Source of the DNA: Neosynechococcus sphagnicola sy1
GTDB taxonomy: Bacteria; Cyanobacteriota; Cyanobacteriia; Neosynechococcales; Neosynechococcaceae
Length of the DNA stretch: 64,000 bases
Assembly: GCF_000775285.1 (NCBI RefSeq)
Contig: NZ_JJML01000017.1
Location: 1 to 64,000 of the forward strand
Direction of reading: 5' to 3'
Made by a program: the position numbers and the translations under genes. The notes under the pieces were generated by a model. It made no database searches. It saw nothing but the letters and a program-made list of their open reading frames with translations, and was not told where the DNA came from. Every line of letters starts with the position of its first letter. The first letter of the stretch is position 1. Positions 7,589 to 20,313 of this stretch are shown piece by piece.

Positions 7589-7954
7589 TCATAGAGTGAG
7601 TGGTAAATATTCAATCCGGTCTTGATATTCGTCGTCATTGGATGCACCTGCAATGATGATTAACTCCTCAATCAGTTCGCCAGGATTGCGTCCCAAGTCC
7701 ATGACCAAAATCCCAGGAATATGGCAATTTTGAGCCAGGTGATCGGCTAAATGTTTGGGCATTGATTTACGGTTATTGGTTACCAGGATGAAATTATGAA
7801 CCTCACACCAGATCAAAATTTCTGGATCTAAAGTTCCTTTGGGGGGAGCATCCGGATCACCGATAATTCTAACGATCAGTTCTGGCTCTCGACGCACCAG
7901 TTGAGTTCGATACAGAGGCGGAATGTGTTCATCTAGCAAATACTGAATGGTCAT
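7589..7954 (-). CDS. DUF5615 PIN-like toxin of a type II TA pair
   Basis: A 121-residue protein with the PIN-like DUF5615 layout: an N-terminal YLLDEHIPP with the first acidic pair, a central EILIWCEVHNFILVTNNRKSMP, and HIPGILVMD. The predicted activity is that of an RNase toxin of PIN-like fold. Its start overlaps the DUF433 antitoxin stop by 4 bp, the classical translational coupling of such pairs, and the two genes form a well-known cyanobacterial combination. It is inserted colinearly within the CRISPR-Cas gene run. Confidence 0.85.
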   Translation of the reverse strand: MTIQYLLDEHIPPLYRTQLVRREPELIVRIIGDPDAPPKGTLDPEILIWCEVHNFILVTNNRKSMPKHLADHLAQNCHIPGILVMDLGRNPGELIEELIIIAGASNDDEYQDRIEYLPLTL

Positions 7955-8310
7955 GGCGATAGGGTTAACCCTGTCGTCGCCTGGGCAACTTGTTCAGCCT
8001 TGATTTGCTGTAGCCTGAGCCGAACGGGGGATGGGTTTTGCTGTTGTTGCTCACGCTGCCGACGAGCAAACTCTAGCCAGTCAGCAATGTAGGCGCTAAC
8101 AGCCTCTTTATTGTGCAGGTAGTAAAGAATAGTCGCATAAACCTGCTCCAGCGTGACGGTATGGAATTGTTGAGCAATTTCCTCCGGGGTTTTGCCCCGG
8201 TAGATGTATTCGTACAGAATGCTTTCAATCCCAATCCGAGTGCCGCTGATGCGGATGTCATCGGGCGCAAGTTGGGTGAAGTAGTCTTCGATGTTCATCG
8301 GATTGATCAA
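7951..8310 (-). CDS. DUF433 antitoxin
   Basis: A 119-residue protein with the DUF433 winged-helix pattern: ISGTRIGIESILYEYIYRGKTPEEIAQQF, then LEQVYATILYYLHNKEAVSAYI. The basic, Gln-rich C-terminal part (from about residue 80) probably binds and blocks the DUF5615 toxin encoded immediately downstream with a 4-bp overlap. The pair is expected to autoregulate. An in-frame Met five codons downstream of the first (MNIEDYF) is an alternative start. Confidence 0.85.
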   Translation of the reverse strand: MINPMNIEDYFTQLAPDDIRISGTRIGIESILYEYIYRGKTPEEIAQQFHTVTLEQVYATILYYLHNKEAVSAYIADWLEFARRQREQQQQNPSPVRLRLQQIKAEQVAQATTGLTLSP

Positions 8311-8361
8311 AGTGGGACAATTTCCATGACTGCAACGGCTAGATGCCTACATTGTACGCAG

Positions 8362-8426
8362 GCGATCGCGCTTGGGGTTAGGGTTGCACGCCAAAGAGAT
8401 GCACAGCGCTGGGGATAGCGGCGAGG
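8362..8426. repeat. 65-bp dispersed repeat, right copy
   Basis: Same-orientation partner of 7492-7556, with the identical 25-bp core at 8380-8404. It begins with a HIP1 octamer. It lies between the DUF433 start and the 3' end of the cmr6-cmr1 gene. The two copies are 870 bp apart start to start and enclose exactly the toxin-antitoxin module. Confidence 0.85.
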
Positions 8427-8449
8427 GAGTAAGGGGGCGATCAGGTATA

Positions 8450-10471
8450 CTATTCCAGTGGAAAGATTTGGGCAAAGCTTGTGGCAGAGGTGCGATCGCG
8501 CAATTGTTTCAAGTATTTCTTGCGTGGATTTTGAGTCGCGCCAAATACAGTCACCACTTGGTAATTGCCCAAGTTTGCAATCCATACAGGGGAAGGTTTA
8601 ACATGATTTCCTTTAACTTCGCCACAAAGATAACCATCATAAACTTCGACTTTCTTGTCTTTGTCATTTTTGTCTGGAATCTCTATTTTTAAGTCATCAT
8701 CATGCAGAATCGATAGGGCATAGGGTTTACCAAAGTCTTCCACTCCTGAGCAAACAATGATTTCGCAATAGCGGTCGATCACTTCGTGCCAGAGATCCTG
8801 ACGGACTGGTTCAAGAGCATATTGATGATTAATCCTTGCCTGAGTTAGATGTCCCAAAGCTTGGTAGAACGATCGCAATCGCTGCTGAAACAAAACCTGA
8901 AATTCATTCACGCTCTTTGGCAATGCCCAAAACTCATCTTCACTCTCTGCAATCAGATCACAACCACGCCACCAGGGCGGAGCAAAGCGTTCTCGCTCCT
9001 GATTTTGCCGAGAATACAGCGGTCTACGGGCACCTTGACCAATTCCACCGAGGTGAAACATGAGCCAAGTCAAATACTTGAGCAAATCAGCGACGATTTC
9101 ATGTTGATGCTCAGAAATTTCTGTGGAGTAGCCCAATACTAGGGTTCCTGATTGTTCTCCATTAGGAGTCTTCTTGCCATTCCGATCTTCTTTCGACTGA
9201 GGTTCTGGGCGTATGGTGTTTCCTTTAAAAATCTCTACAGTGATCCAACCATGCGTTTGCGGAGTAATTGAGCCAAATAATTTAGCTTCAAACTTTTTCA
9301 CCATTTCTACAGACAGAACGCCAAGCGAAATAGCTCGAAACCAGTAGCGCAGCATGGACTTAAATGCAGTGGGACGCACTTCTGCTTGAGGCGATCCTCT
9401 CATTTGCCATTTTTGCTGCTTGCCATTGAAAGTCCATTGAGTGAACCTTTGATGACCATGTATCAGTTGCCCTGCGATCGTAAAATCAAGCTCAAAAAAG
9501 CCATGAGATCGCGCCACATTTTCTGGTATCAATCGCCCATAGCCCGTATTTACCTGAGAGCCAATGCCATCAGCTAGTCCAATCTCTAGCCAGTGACGCA
9601 CTTTCGCTAAGATTTCATCTGTACAAGCTGCCTTTTTGCGAAGACCGATGATAAACGTTGATTTTTCCAACGACAAAAATGGATTGGGATTTGGTGAATA
9701 CTTGGGTTCACCATTCTCCCAAGACCAAATTGCATTTGCCATATCCATTGCTAAACCGCCCGCCTTACTGGGTGTGGGGTAAGCATCCAAAAAAACGACC
9801 TTGCCGGAGCGATCGCTACCTTCTGCCTCTAACGCACCAAAATAAGGTGTCACTTTCTTCTCGGCGGCTTTCCAATCCAAACTGCTGTCGCTGGCAAGAA
9901 ATTCTCGAATCGCCTGATTTCTCGCCACACCACGTAGAGTCGCCCCAGGAATATAGGGCATTCCTAACGCATCAAAGGCAGGCAGAAGAATGCTTTCCGG
10001 TCCTTTATGTCCGCCCACCCGAATCCGCCAAACAGATTCAACCAGAAACCAATTACCTATGCCAGCCATCAACTTGGTTCGTTGATTCAAACTTTCCAAT
10101 CTTTTTCGGTAATCAGCGCCTTCCACAGCCATTTGCAAGATCTGTACTTTGGTCGGATCTCTATAGACGCTATCGGGTGATCGCATCCAGCGCAAATACT
10201 CCACAAAACTAGATGAGGCATGAATTTCTTCCGGTGCTTGGGCTGGATTCAACCAAGGAGACGTTTCTGGCGGCGGATTGTTGCTATTGCCACCATTACC
10301 GCCTCCACCACTGCCGCCACGGTTCCCACCGCTCCCTTTAATATCGGGAAGTACTTTCTTGGTCTTACCTGTGCCTGCTGTTGTACTTTGAATGGGTCGT
10401 TCGGTTGAGTTAGGACGTACCGTTGGATTTGGGCGCGATTGACCAGGACGACTCGGACGCTCAAAAACCAT
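8450..10471 (-). CDS. Cmr6-Cmr1 fusion, RAMP subunit of the type III-B complex
   Basis: At 673 residues this is far longer than Cmr6 or Cmr1 alone. Residues 1-80 are a low-complexity Gly/Asn/Pro-rich leader. About 85-315 read as Cmr6: YIPGATLRGVARNQAIREFL is the RAMP insertion motif, and GIGSQVNTGYGRL is the Gly-rich loop. From about 320 a second RAMP begins with FELDFTIAGQLIHGHQ and contains RPTAFKSMLRYWFRAIS, the Cmr1 motif, then GGIGQGARRPLY. Cmr1 and Cmr6 normally cap the 3' crRNA end of the complex, so fusing neighbouring subunits is structurally sensible. It lies 2 bp after cmr5. Confidence 0.82.
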   Translation of the reverse strand: MVFERPSRPGQSRPNPTVRPNSTERPIQSTTAGTGKTKKVLPDIKGSGGNRGGSGGGGNGGNSNNPPPETSPWLNPAQAPEEIHASSSFVEYLRWMRSPDSVYRDPTKVQILQMAVEGADYRKRLESLNQRTKLMAGIGNWFLVESVWRIRVGGHKGPESILLPAFDALGMPYIPGATLRGVARNQAIREFLASDSSLDWKAAEKKVTPYFGALEAEGSDRSGKVVFLDAYPTPSKAGGLAMDMANAIWSWENGEPKYSPNPNPFLSLEKSTFIIGLRKKAACTDEILAKVRHWLEIGLADGIGSQVNTGYGRLIPENVARSHGFFELDFTIAGQLIHGHQRFTQWTFNGKQQKWQMRGSPQAEVRPTAFKSMLRYWFRAISLGVLSVEMVKKFEAKLFGSITPQTHGWITVEIFKGNTIRPEPQSKEDRNGKKTPNGEQSGTLVLGYSTEISEHQHEIVADLLKYLTWLMFHLGGIGQGARRPLYSRQNQERERFAPPWWRGCDLIAESEDEFWALPKSVNEFQVLFQQRLRSFYQALGHLTQARINHQYALEPVRQDLWHEVIDRYCEIIVCSGVEDFGKPYALSILHDDDLKIEIPDKNDKDKKVEVYDGYLCGEVKGNHVKPSPVWIANLGNYQVVTVFGATQNPRKKYLKQLRDRTSATSFAQIFPLE

Positions 10472-10473
10472 AC

Positions 10474-10893
10474 TTAATCGCCTCCCTTAATATCCCAGTA
10501 CACGGCACTAGCCCAAAAACTAAACTCTTGTGCCAGTACTAGTCCCAGCCCTGTTAGCCCAAGATAGTCATCAACATCCATATCAACCAAGGTATTCAAC
10601 CCATCTGCCCCTGACAGCTTAGATGCTTCTGCCAATATCTCAAGGCACTTGAAGTATTCTTGAACAACTTCCTTTTTGCCTTTTTTATCTTCACTAATGG
10701 CTTTTTCCTCAGCCTTAAGGCGCAATAATCCCCAAGTTGCAATGTAGGTGTAAAGCTCAACAGCCTGATTTTTCTGCTCTTTGAGCCGTTCTTTCCGTTT
10801 TGCCTCATCGCGTTGATTTTGCTCTTGCTCGTCTCGTAATTCTTGCAATGCTTGATAAACAGGCTTCCCGATAGTGCGCGGATCAAAACTCAT
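10474..10893 (-). CDS. cmr5: Cmr5, small subunit of the type III-B complex
   Basis: A 139-residue, almost wholly alpha-helical protein with a highly charged first half (DEQEQNQRDEAKRKERLKEQK) and LYTYIATWGLLRLK, the pattern of Cmr5. Its position between cmr4 and the cmr6-cmr1 fusion, with a 4-bp overlap with cmr4 and a 2-bp gap to the next gene, supports the call. Cmr5 lines the belly of the complex and contacts target RNA; it has no catalytic motif. Confidence 0.85.
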   Translation of the reverse strand: MSFDPRTIGKPVYQALQELRDEQEQNQRDEAKRKERLKEQKNQAVELYTYIATWGLLRLKAEEKAISEDKKGKKEVVQEYFKCLEILAEASKLSGADGLNTLVDMDVDDYLGLTGLGLVLAQEFSFWASAVYWDIKGGD

Positions 10894-11708
10894 ACGGCTA
10901 CCTCCTGTTTAATGCCAGACCACTGCTGTACAAAACCACGTCCCAAACTCTCTTGCCCACCAATTTGAACTACAGCATTGTTAGCCAAAATCTGATTAAA
11001 CTTCGCTTTCGACTCTTCAGCTTGTTTAGTCGCTTGCGATGTCACACCCCAAGGCAAATACATTAGTGTATCTGGTGGAATTGCTTCTTCGTAGCGAAAC
11101 CCGCCATCAACTGTTTTATGCTCACCCAATTTAACTTTCACCTGCCGCCACAAACTCATCTGAATCAGCGTGGCGCAGTGCTGATCAGGCAAAATTAAGG
11201 CGCGATCGATACTCCCTATTTCTGATTGAGGAATGCATATCTTTAGATCACTCGTGGGCTTTAAGCTTGCAGATTTGAGGATTGCATCTTTAAGATAGAC
11301 AGGTTTACCCTGAGCAAAGTTATTGCTGTAAGGTTCAGGCGCTTTTTCAGATTTGCCGTTCAATCTTGCCCAACGTTGCAGCAGCATGGGAGAACTCACC
11401 CACACCACACCATGACTGAGAGATGGCACAGGCAACCAAAGAATCGATGCATCGCCAATCCAAAGAGTGCCTTGAGTCAGATTGGTATCACTACTACTCC
11501 CAGTTACATCATCGATCGTATTACCCCACAGTTGATTTCGTTCTGTCTCTGGAGTTAGCGATCGCAACTTCCCCCGAATTGTACTTGAAGGAATATAGGG
11601 CAAATCAGTGTGAGATTCACGCGCAATTCCCAAAAGGTTGCCTTCCTGGGTCGCGCCTCCGGTATGCAAAGGTGAGAGGAGATAAAGATAAACAAGATTA
11701 CCGATCAT
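10890..11708 (-). CDS. cmr4: Cmr4, backbone RAMP subunit (active-site Asp apparently absent)
   Basis: At 272 residues it has normal Cmr4 length. The N-terminus LVYLYLLSPLHTGGA, the block ARESHTDLPYIPSSTIRGKLR and the C-terminal QIGGQESLGRGFV fit Cmr4, the repeated backbone subunit. In typical Cmr4 the segment before the RExHT block reads VDLPIQRE, whose Asp cuts target RNA every 6 nt. Here the aligned segment is NLLGIARE, with Leu25 in place of the Asp. This suggests a binding-only backbone; the alignment is by eye. The stop overlaps the cmr5 start by 4 bp. Confidence 0.88.
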   Translation of the reverse strand: MIGNLVYLYLLSPLHTGGATQEGNLLGIARESHTDLPYIPSSTIRGKLRSLTPETERNQLWGNTIDDVTGSSSDTNLTQGTLWIGDASILWLPVPSLSHGVVWVSSPMLLQRWARLNGKSEKAPEPYSNNFAQGKPVYLKDAILKSASLKPTSDLKICIPQSEIGSIDRALILPDQHCATLIQMSLWRQVKVKLGEHKTVDGGFRYEEAIPPDTLMYLPWGVTSQATKQAEESKAKFNQILANNAVVQIGGQESLGRGFVQQWSGIKQEVAV

Positions 11709-11735
11709 AAAGTGACCTAGGTTGGTGAGTATTGA

Positions 11736-12131
11736 CTATGGCAAAACGGTTATAGAAGCAAATTGACGGAAGTGGTGATCAAAAGCGAATGCCTGAGTTA
11801 GCTTAAGTTTTTCGATCACCACCTTGCTGGTGCAATCGGTAAAGCTCCAGTCCTTATCAGAAAACTGACGAAACACTTGCCATGCCTGCTGAATCTCGGT
11901 TTTACTCAGGTAATGAATCGTTGCCAGCGTACCGGAGAAAAAGCCATCTCCTAGAGCGATCGCCCGCTGGTTTTCCCGCCGCATTCTCAATAGGGTGAGC
12001 GTTTCGTCAATGACATAATCAGTTGTGATTAATGGTTGTGTATTTTGATTGAACCAGGTAGACGCGATTTGATAATCGGTATCGGCGGGCACGATACTTG
12101 CAAACCAGGCACCCGTATCGACGAAAATCAT
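11736..12131 (-). CDS. PIN-domain RNase toxin, VapC family
   Basis: A 131-residue PIN domain. Acidic active-site residues are visible: D5 in MIFVDTGAWFA, E43 in TTDYVIDETLTLL, and the late Asp residues in SDKDWSFTDCTS and AFAFDHHFRQF. VapC toxins cleave tRNA or rRNA. The antitoxin gene lies 42 bp upstream. The module is inserted between cmr3 and cmr4 on the operon strand, so it may ride on the cas transcript. Confidence 0.9.
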   Translation of the reverse strand: MIFVDTGAWFASIVPADTDYQIASTWFNQNTQPLITTDYVIDETLTLLRMRRENQRAIALGDGFFSGTLATIHYLSKTEIQQAWQVFRQFSDKDWSFTDCTSKVVIEKLKLTQAFAFDHHFRQFASITVLP

Positions 12132-12173
12132 GGATTGTCTCCGGTGGCATACAACACAGAGTCATGATTACGA

Positions 12174-12368
12174 TTAGAAAAACCCCTGACTGTCAGATGC
12201 AAGGGGCAGAGCCGCGATCGCCGCCAGAATTTCAGCCGGGGTTTTAGCGGCTGAGGGGGTTTCAGTCGGGGTAATGACAACCGAAACATGGGTGCCTTCA
12301 GGCAGGGCGATCTCCTGGGTTAGCTTCAAAACTCCATCTTCATAAATTGCGTCAACCGTCAAATTCAT
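12174..12368 (-). CDS. DUF104-type antitoxin (AF2212/PG0164-like)
   Basis: A 64-residue protein with VDAIYEDGVLKLTQEIALPEGTHVSVVI, the compact beta domain of DUF104 antitoxins, followed by a short Ala-rich C-terminal helix that would wrap the toxin. It lies directly upstream of the PIN toxin and 31 bp downstream of cmr3. This class pairs regularly with VapC toxins in cyanobacteria. Confidence 0.85.
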   Translation of the reverse strand: MNLTVDAIYEDGVLKLTQEIALPEGTHVSVVITPTETPSAAKTPAEILAAIAALPLASDSQGFF

Positions 12369-12399
12369 AGGTAGTCTCCCGATTAAAATAGCGGTTTAG

Positions 12400-16712
<4,313 letters not shown>

Positions 16713-16739
16713 AGCGAACTCCCTTATAAACTGCCGTGT

Positions 16740-16760
16740 ATTCGCACTATACCGAGAATT
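16740..16760 (-). promoter_or_regulatory. Possible -10 element of the cas operon
   Basis: On the minus strand, TATAGT lies at 16751-16746, about 35 bp before the GTG of cas10, in an AT-rich stretch. No convincing -35 hexamer at the right distance is seen. The call rests on position and the hexamer only. Confidence 0.3.
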
Positions 16761-16953
16761 CCCAATAGTTTTCCAGAAGATTCAAATAATCATTACTTTC
16801 TTTTAAAAAATGGGAACTCTTTGTTCAGAAGTGTTTCAACCCATTCTCTGAAATATCCGGATAAAGATTTCATTTATTGTTGACAGTCCGTTATGGCAAA
16901 AAAACCAGAGACTCATTCCTATAGCGATCGCTCCCAACTCCGGTGGTAACTTA

Positions 16954-17096
16954 GAGGACGTTTTAAAAGGGTAGGCTTTAGCCTCAAATACAACTCAGAG
17001 GCACGATCGCAAACCCTGGAACCCTAATTTTCTCGTATTAGCTTCTAGGTAGCTGGGGTGGTGAAACACACCCTGAAAGACTTTTAAAACATCCTC
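16954..17096. mobile_element. 143-bp MITE with 16-bp terminal inverted repeats and TTA target duplication
   Basis: The left end GAGGACGTTTTAAAAG (16954-16969) is the inverted complement of the right end CTTTTAAAACATCCTC (17081-17096) with one mismatch. TTA occurs on both sides (16951-16953 and 17097-17099), the 3-bp duplication expected for IS5-group transposition. The interior has no gene. It is a non-autonomous miniature element that would need a transposase encoded elsewhere. Confidence 0.8.
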
Positions 17097-17099
17097 TTA

Positions 17100-17364
17100 C
17101 GAGAGGCGATCGGGACAGCATTCAACGAAGTATCGGAAACTGATATCCAAAATTGGTTTTCTCACTGCTGCTACTGCTCCTCATAATTATGAAATCTGCT
17201 ATATTAAGTTTTTACGAATCATTTAGGACTGCTATAGTTGTGCGTAATAACGCAAATCTTCCCCTTCCAGTAATTTAAGATCACAAATACGGTAGGCGCT
17301 GCGTAAATCGGTTGCACGCTGAGACGACAGAGGCATAATTAATTGAGTAGAACTATTAGATAAA
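17100..17364. other. Gap between the MITE and the aldolase gene
   Basis: Together with 16761-16953 and the MITE, this makes 652 bp without a gene between cas10 and the aldolase. Several HIP1-type sites occur. No RNA gene, terminator stem with a T-run or further repeat was recognised. Confidence 0.5.
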
Positions 17365-18383
17365 TTACTCCATCTCAGAACTGTATTGCCCGAGAGCCGC
17401 CGCACTATTCAACTGTGCCCGATGATAAAGCTTTTGTTGTGCCGCAGGCACATTTTCAGCCTCCCCCATCCAAGCCTCCATAGCTGCTTGCTGCAAGGCA
17501 CGACCGTAGGAAAAGGTCAACGTCCAGGGCAGTTCCCCTTTGAACAAAAGGTTCATGGCATTTAGGTGAGCCGTCGCCAATTGATCGCTCTGCCCACCCG
17601 ATAGAAAGGCACAACCCGGAACCGCAACGGGAACGCGATCGCGCAAACATTTGACCGTTAGGCGTGCTACCTCTTCCACACTCGCCTGTTGGGGACAATC
17701 CATACCTGCAATCACCATGCTGGGTTTTAAGATCATTTGATCGAGTTCAATTCGATAAAGGTAAAGCCGATCAAAAACCGTGTGAAGAACCGTTTGATGC
17801 ACCTCTAAACTGCGTTCAATGGTATGGTTACCTTCCATCAAAACTTCCGGTTCCACAATTGGCACCAAACCACCCGCTTGACAGAGTGCTGCGTAACGAG
17901 CTAGGGCATCGGCATTGGCTTCCAAGCAAAGTTTGGAGGGGATGCTCTCACCAATGGTAATCACCGCCCGCCATTTGGCAAACCGAGCCCCCAAGCTGTA
18001 ATACTCCCTAATGCGATCGCCCAATCCATCTAGCCCTTCTGTGATCAATTCTGCGGAAGTGCCTGCCAGTGGTTTAGCCCCCGCATCTAATTTAATCCCT
18101 GGAATAATTCCGGCATCCCGCAACACATTGGTAAACCGGCACCCCCCCATTCGTTGACTGCCGAATGGTTTCATCAAATAAAATCACACCGCTGAAAAAC
18201 TTCACCAATTCCTGGTGTGGTGAACAACATTTCTCGGTAGGCACGGCGCATTTCATTTGTTTGGGGAATTCCCAATTTTTGAAATCGTTTATTGGCAGTT
18301 CCAAAACTCTCATCGGCTGCCAGAATCCCTTTACCTGAAGCAACCATGGCCTTTGCTGTGGCTTGCAGTTCTGCTACAGACAT
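17365..18383 (-). pseudogene. Class I fructose-bisphosphate aldolase, two frameshifts in this sequence
   Basis: Three frames in succession give one class I aldolase. The first part is MSVAELQATAKAMVASGKG to GEVF (18383 to about 18195). The middle is SGVILFDETIRQSTNGGVP in a second frame. The third runs FTNVLRDAGIIPG to the stop at 17365. The Schiff-base lysine is present (MILKPSMVIAGMD). The shifts are one extra base in GTTTTTCAG near 18195 and one extra base near 18137. Total length (about 339 codons) fits the family. Cyanobacteria usually rely on class II aldolase, so loss is tolerable, but sequencing error is likely. Confidence 0.85.
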
Positions 18384-18699
18384 GACAACAACTCCTGAAG
18401 GTGAGTAGGTCGAAAAATGGATGAATCGTGGGTCTGAAGGGTGCCGAAAAGCTACGGGCGCTTTTCTCCTCTATCCTCAACCACGCAAGCCATAGCGTCA
18501 ATGCACTCAGCGGCAGCACCAGCATATCCCTGAGGATTGGCAGCAAGGGGGGGCGACCCTGTTGCCGAAATTTCACTCTCCACCGCCCAGCCCCTAGGTG
18601 AACTCCAGCCAGAATATGCCACACTCAAAACATTGTTTCCCGATCTTTATCCAAAAATAGCCATCCATAGAACCCTTTGAGCGATATTCTGACGTTCCT
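18384..18699. other. Intergenic stretch with possible gene remnant
   Basis: The gap separates the divergent aldolase and devA genes. A minus-strand frame here contains PPLLPILRDMLVLPLSALTLWL, which resembles the C-terminal part of membrane glycosyltransferases, but the frame is short and lacks any core motif. It is more probably a remnant or chance. No clear promoter or terminator was seen. Confidence 0.3.
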
Positions 18700-19395
18700 A
18701 TGCCAGACCCCGTAATTGCCATTGATTGCGTCAACCACTACTTCGGCATTGGCTCCCTGCGTAAGCAAATTTTGTTTGAGGTCTGCGCCGATATCTACTC
18801 TGGTGAGGTGGTGATCATGACGGGGCCTTCGGGTTCAGGTAAAACCACGCTGCTGACGTTGATTGGGGCTCTGCGCTCCACCCAGGAAGGCAGTATGCGC
18901 GTTCTCGGCCAGGAACTACGCGCTGCTCCCCATCACTTACTGGTGCAGGTGCGGCGCAACATTGGCTATATTTTTCAGGCTCATAATCTTTTGAACTCCC
19001 TTACCGCCCGCCAAAATGTACAGATGTCCCTGGAACTTCATCCCCAGGTATCTGCTCGTCAGGCCCGTCAGCAATCGGCCATGATGTTAGAAGCCGTGGG
19101 CTTGGGGAACTGGGTCGATTACTATCCCCACGAACTTTCGGGGGGGCAAAAACAGCGAGTGGCGATCGCCCGTGCTCTGGTCAGTCAACCTAAAATCGTT
19201 TTGGCTGATGAGCCGACTGCGGCGCTGGACAAAAAAACGGGACGGGATGTGGTCGAAATTATGCAGAGCCTGGCAAAACAGCAGGGATCGACGATTCTGT
19301 TGGTAACCCACGACAACCGAATTCTCGATGTCGCCGATCGCGTGATCAACATGGAAGATGGACGGCTCTCCTCCCTCACCACCGCGTTGGTATAG
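18700..19395 (+). CDS. devA: DevA-type ABC transporter ATP-binding protein
   Basis: A 231-residue ATPase of the MacB/LolD/DevA group. Walker A is GPSGSGKTT (about residues 43-51), the signature is LSGGQKQRVAIARAL, Walker B is IVLADEPTAALD, and a switch His lies in LLVTHD. DevA energises the DevBC exporter, which in heterocyst formers exports envelope glycolipids; homologues in other cyanobacteria have unclear substrates. The membrane-fusion (DevB) and permease (DevC) genes are not adjacent, so this copy stands alone here. Confidence 0.85.
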   Translation: MPDPVIAIDCVNHYFGIGSLRKQILFEVCADIYSGEVVIMTGPSGSGKTTLLTLIGALRSTQEGSMRVLGQELRAAPHHLLVQVRRNIGYIFQAHNLLNSLTARQNVQMSLELHPQVSARQARQQSAMMLEAVGLGNWVDYYPHELSGGQKQRVAIARALVSQPKIVLADEPTAALDKKTGRDVVEIMQSLAKQQGSTILLVTHDNRILDVADRVINMEDGRLSSLTTALV

Positions 19396-19450
19396 CCGCC
19401 ACGATGGAACGTCTGGCTCTAGGCTGTCTCATCTGCACGCTATCCAGCGA

Positions 19451-20185
19451 TTAAACCGTATCAAACAACACCGTGGTCATGTAATGTTCGGCCCAATCTA
19501 CCCCAAAGGCTTTCTCCAGCACTCGCCGCGTCTTGTCGTTCTGCTGTTGCTGGGTACAATACTGGCGCTGACCTGCCAGAACTTCGGCTTGTTGCTCCGG
19601 GGAAACTGTCTGTGCCGCGATCGCCTGGGTACAGTGCAGTTCTAAAAAGGCCGCCACCCGTGCTAAGAATTGGGCTTCTTCCTCGGGGCTACCGGGGCGG
19701 ACAAACAGACAAAAGTCAGAAAAAATATGCCCCCACTGGGGTAAATCCCGGGGCTGGGCAAAGGTGACCGCAGGCAGGGCTTGTAAGGCCGTTTGGTAAA
19801 CCTCTGGCAAACTGCGATCGCTGGCAACGGGGGATAAATCGGCGATCGCCGCACTAATCTGTCCCCGTCCTCCCACCAGATCGGTGCCAAACATCGGTAG
19901 GGCATAGTCGGGGCGGGGAAACATCACACAATGAAGAATATCCAGATTCGCCCCCACCTTTGCCAGTTCCAAATGGAGCTTACGAAACTGGGGGGTTTGA
20001 TAGCAGCGGTTTTCGATCGTGAGTTTTTCCCCCTCCAAGCGACCTTCTACATAGCCCAGTTCCGCTGGCAGGGGATAGGGAGATACGTCCAGATAGCGGT
20101 GCCAAGTCGTTTCAATACACTCCGCAAGCTGCCGAATCAAGGGATGGAGCTGTTCACGGAGGGAAGAAACCGTCACATCTAACAT
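19451..20185 (-). CDS. pcyA: Phycocyanobilin:ferredoxin oxidoreductase
   Basis: A 244-residue protein, usual PcyA length. It reduces biliverdin IXalpha to phycocyanobilin with four electrons from ferredoxin, making the chromophore of phycobilisomes and cyanobacteriochromes. [22 protein letters not shown] contains the catalytic His and Asp (about residues 85-103). [14 protein letters not shown] and the C-terminal YMTTVLFD are also conserved. It is monocistronic, converging on devA and divergent from pth. Confidence 0.95.
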   Translation of the reverse strand: MLDVTVSSLREQLHPLIRQLAECIETTWHRYLDVSPYPLPAELGYVEGRLEGEKLTIENRCYQTPQFRKLHLELAKVGANLDILHCVMFPRPDYALPMFGTDLVGGRGQISAAIADLSPVASDRSLPEVYQTALQALPAVTFAQPRDLPQWGHIFSDFCLFVRPGSPEEEAQFLARVAAFLELHCTQAIAAQTVSPEQQAEVLAGQRQYCTQQQQNDKTRRVLEKAFGVDWAEHYMTTVLFDTV

Positions 20186-20313
20186 AGCAGCGCAGGAATA
20201 AGCATCAAAGCCAGTACAGTCAGAATAGAACAGAATGGTGTCAACTTACCCACTCAAGATTTTGATAGGTTAGAGACACAACTCTCTTCAGCATCTCCTA
20301 ATCACCCCCCCCC

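Noticed and set aside
8307-8692. Overlapping frames on both strands near the cmr6-cmr1 3' end
   Set aside because: They run through the dispersed repeat and the end of the real gene, with no conserved motif.
18331-18624. Minus-strand frame with a glycosyltransferase-like C-terminal segment
   Set aside because: Too short, overlaps the aldolase start, and lacks any catalytic motif; at best a remnant.
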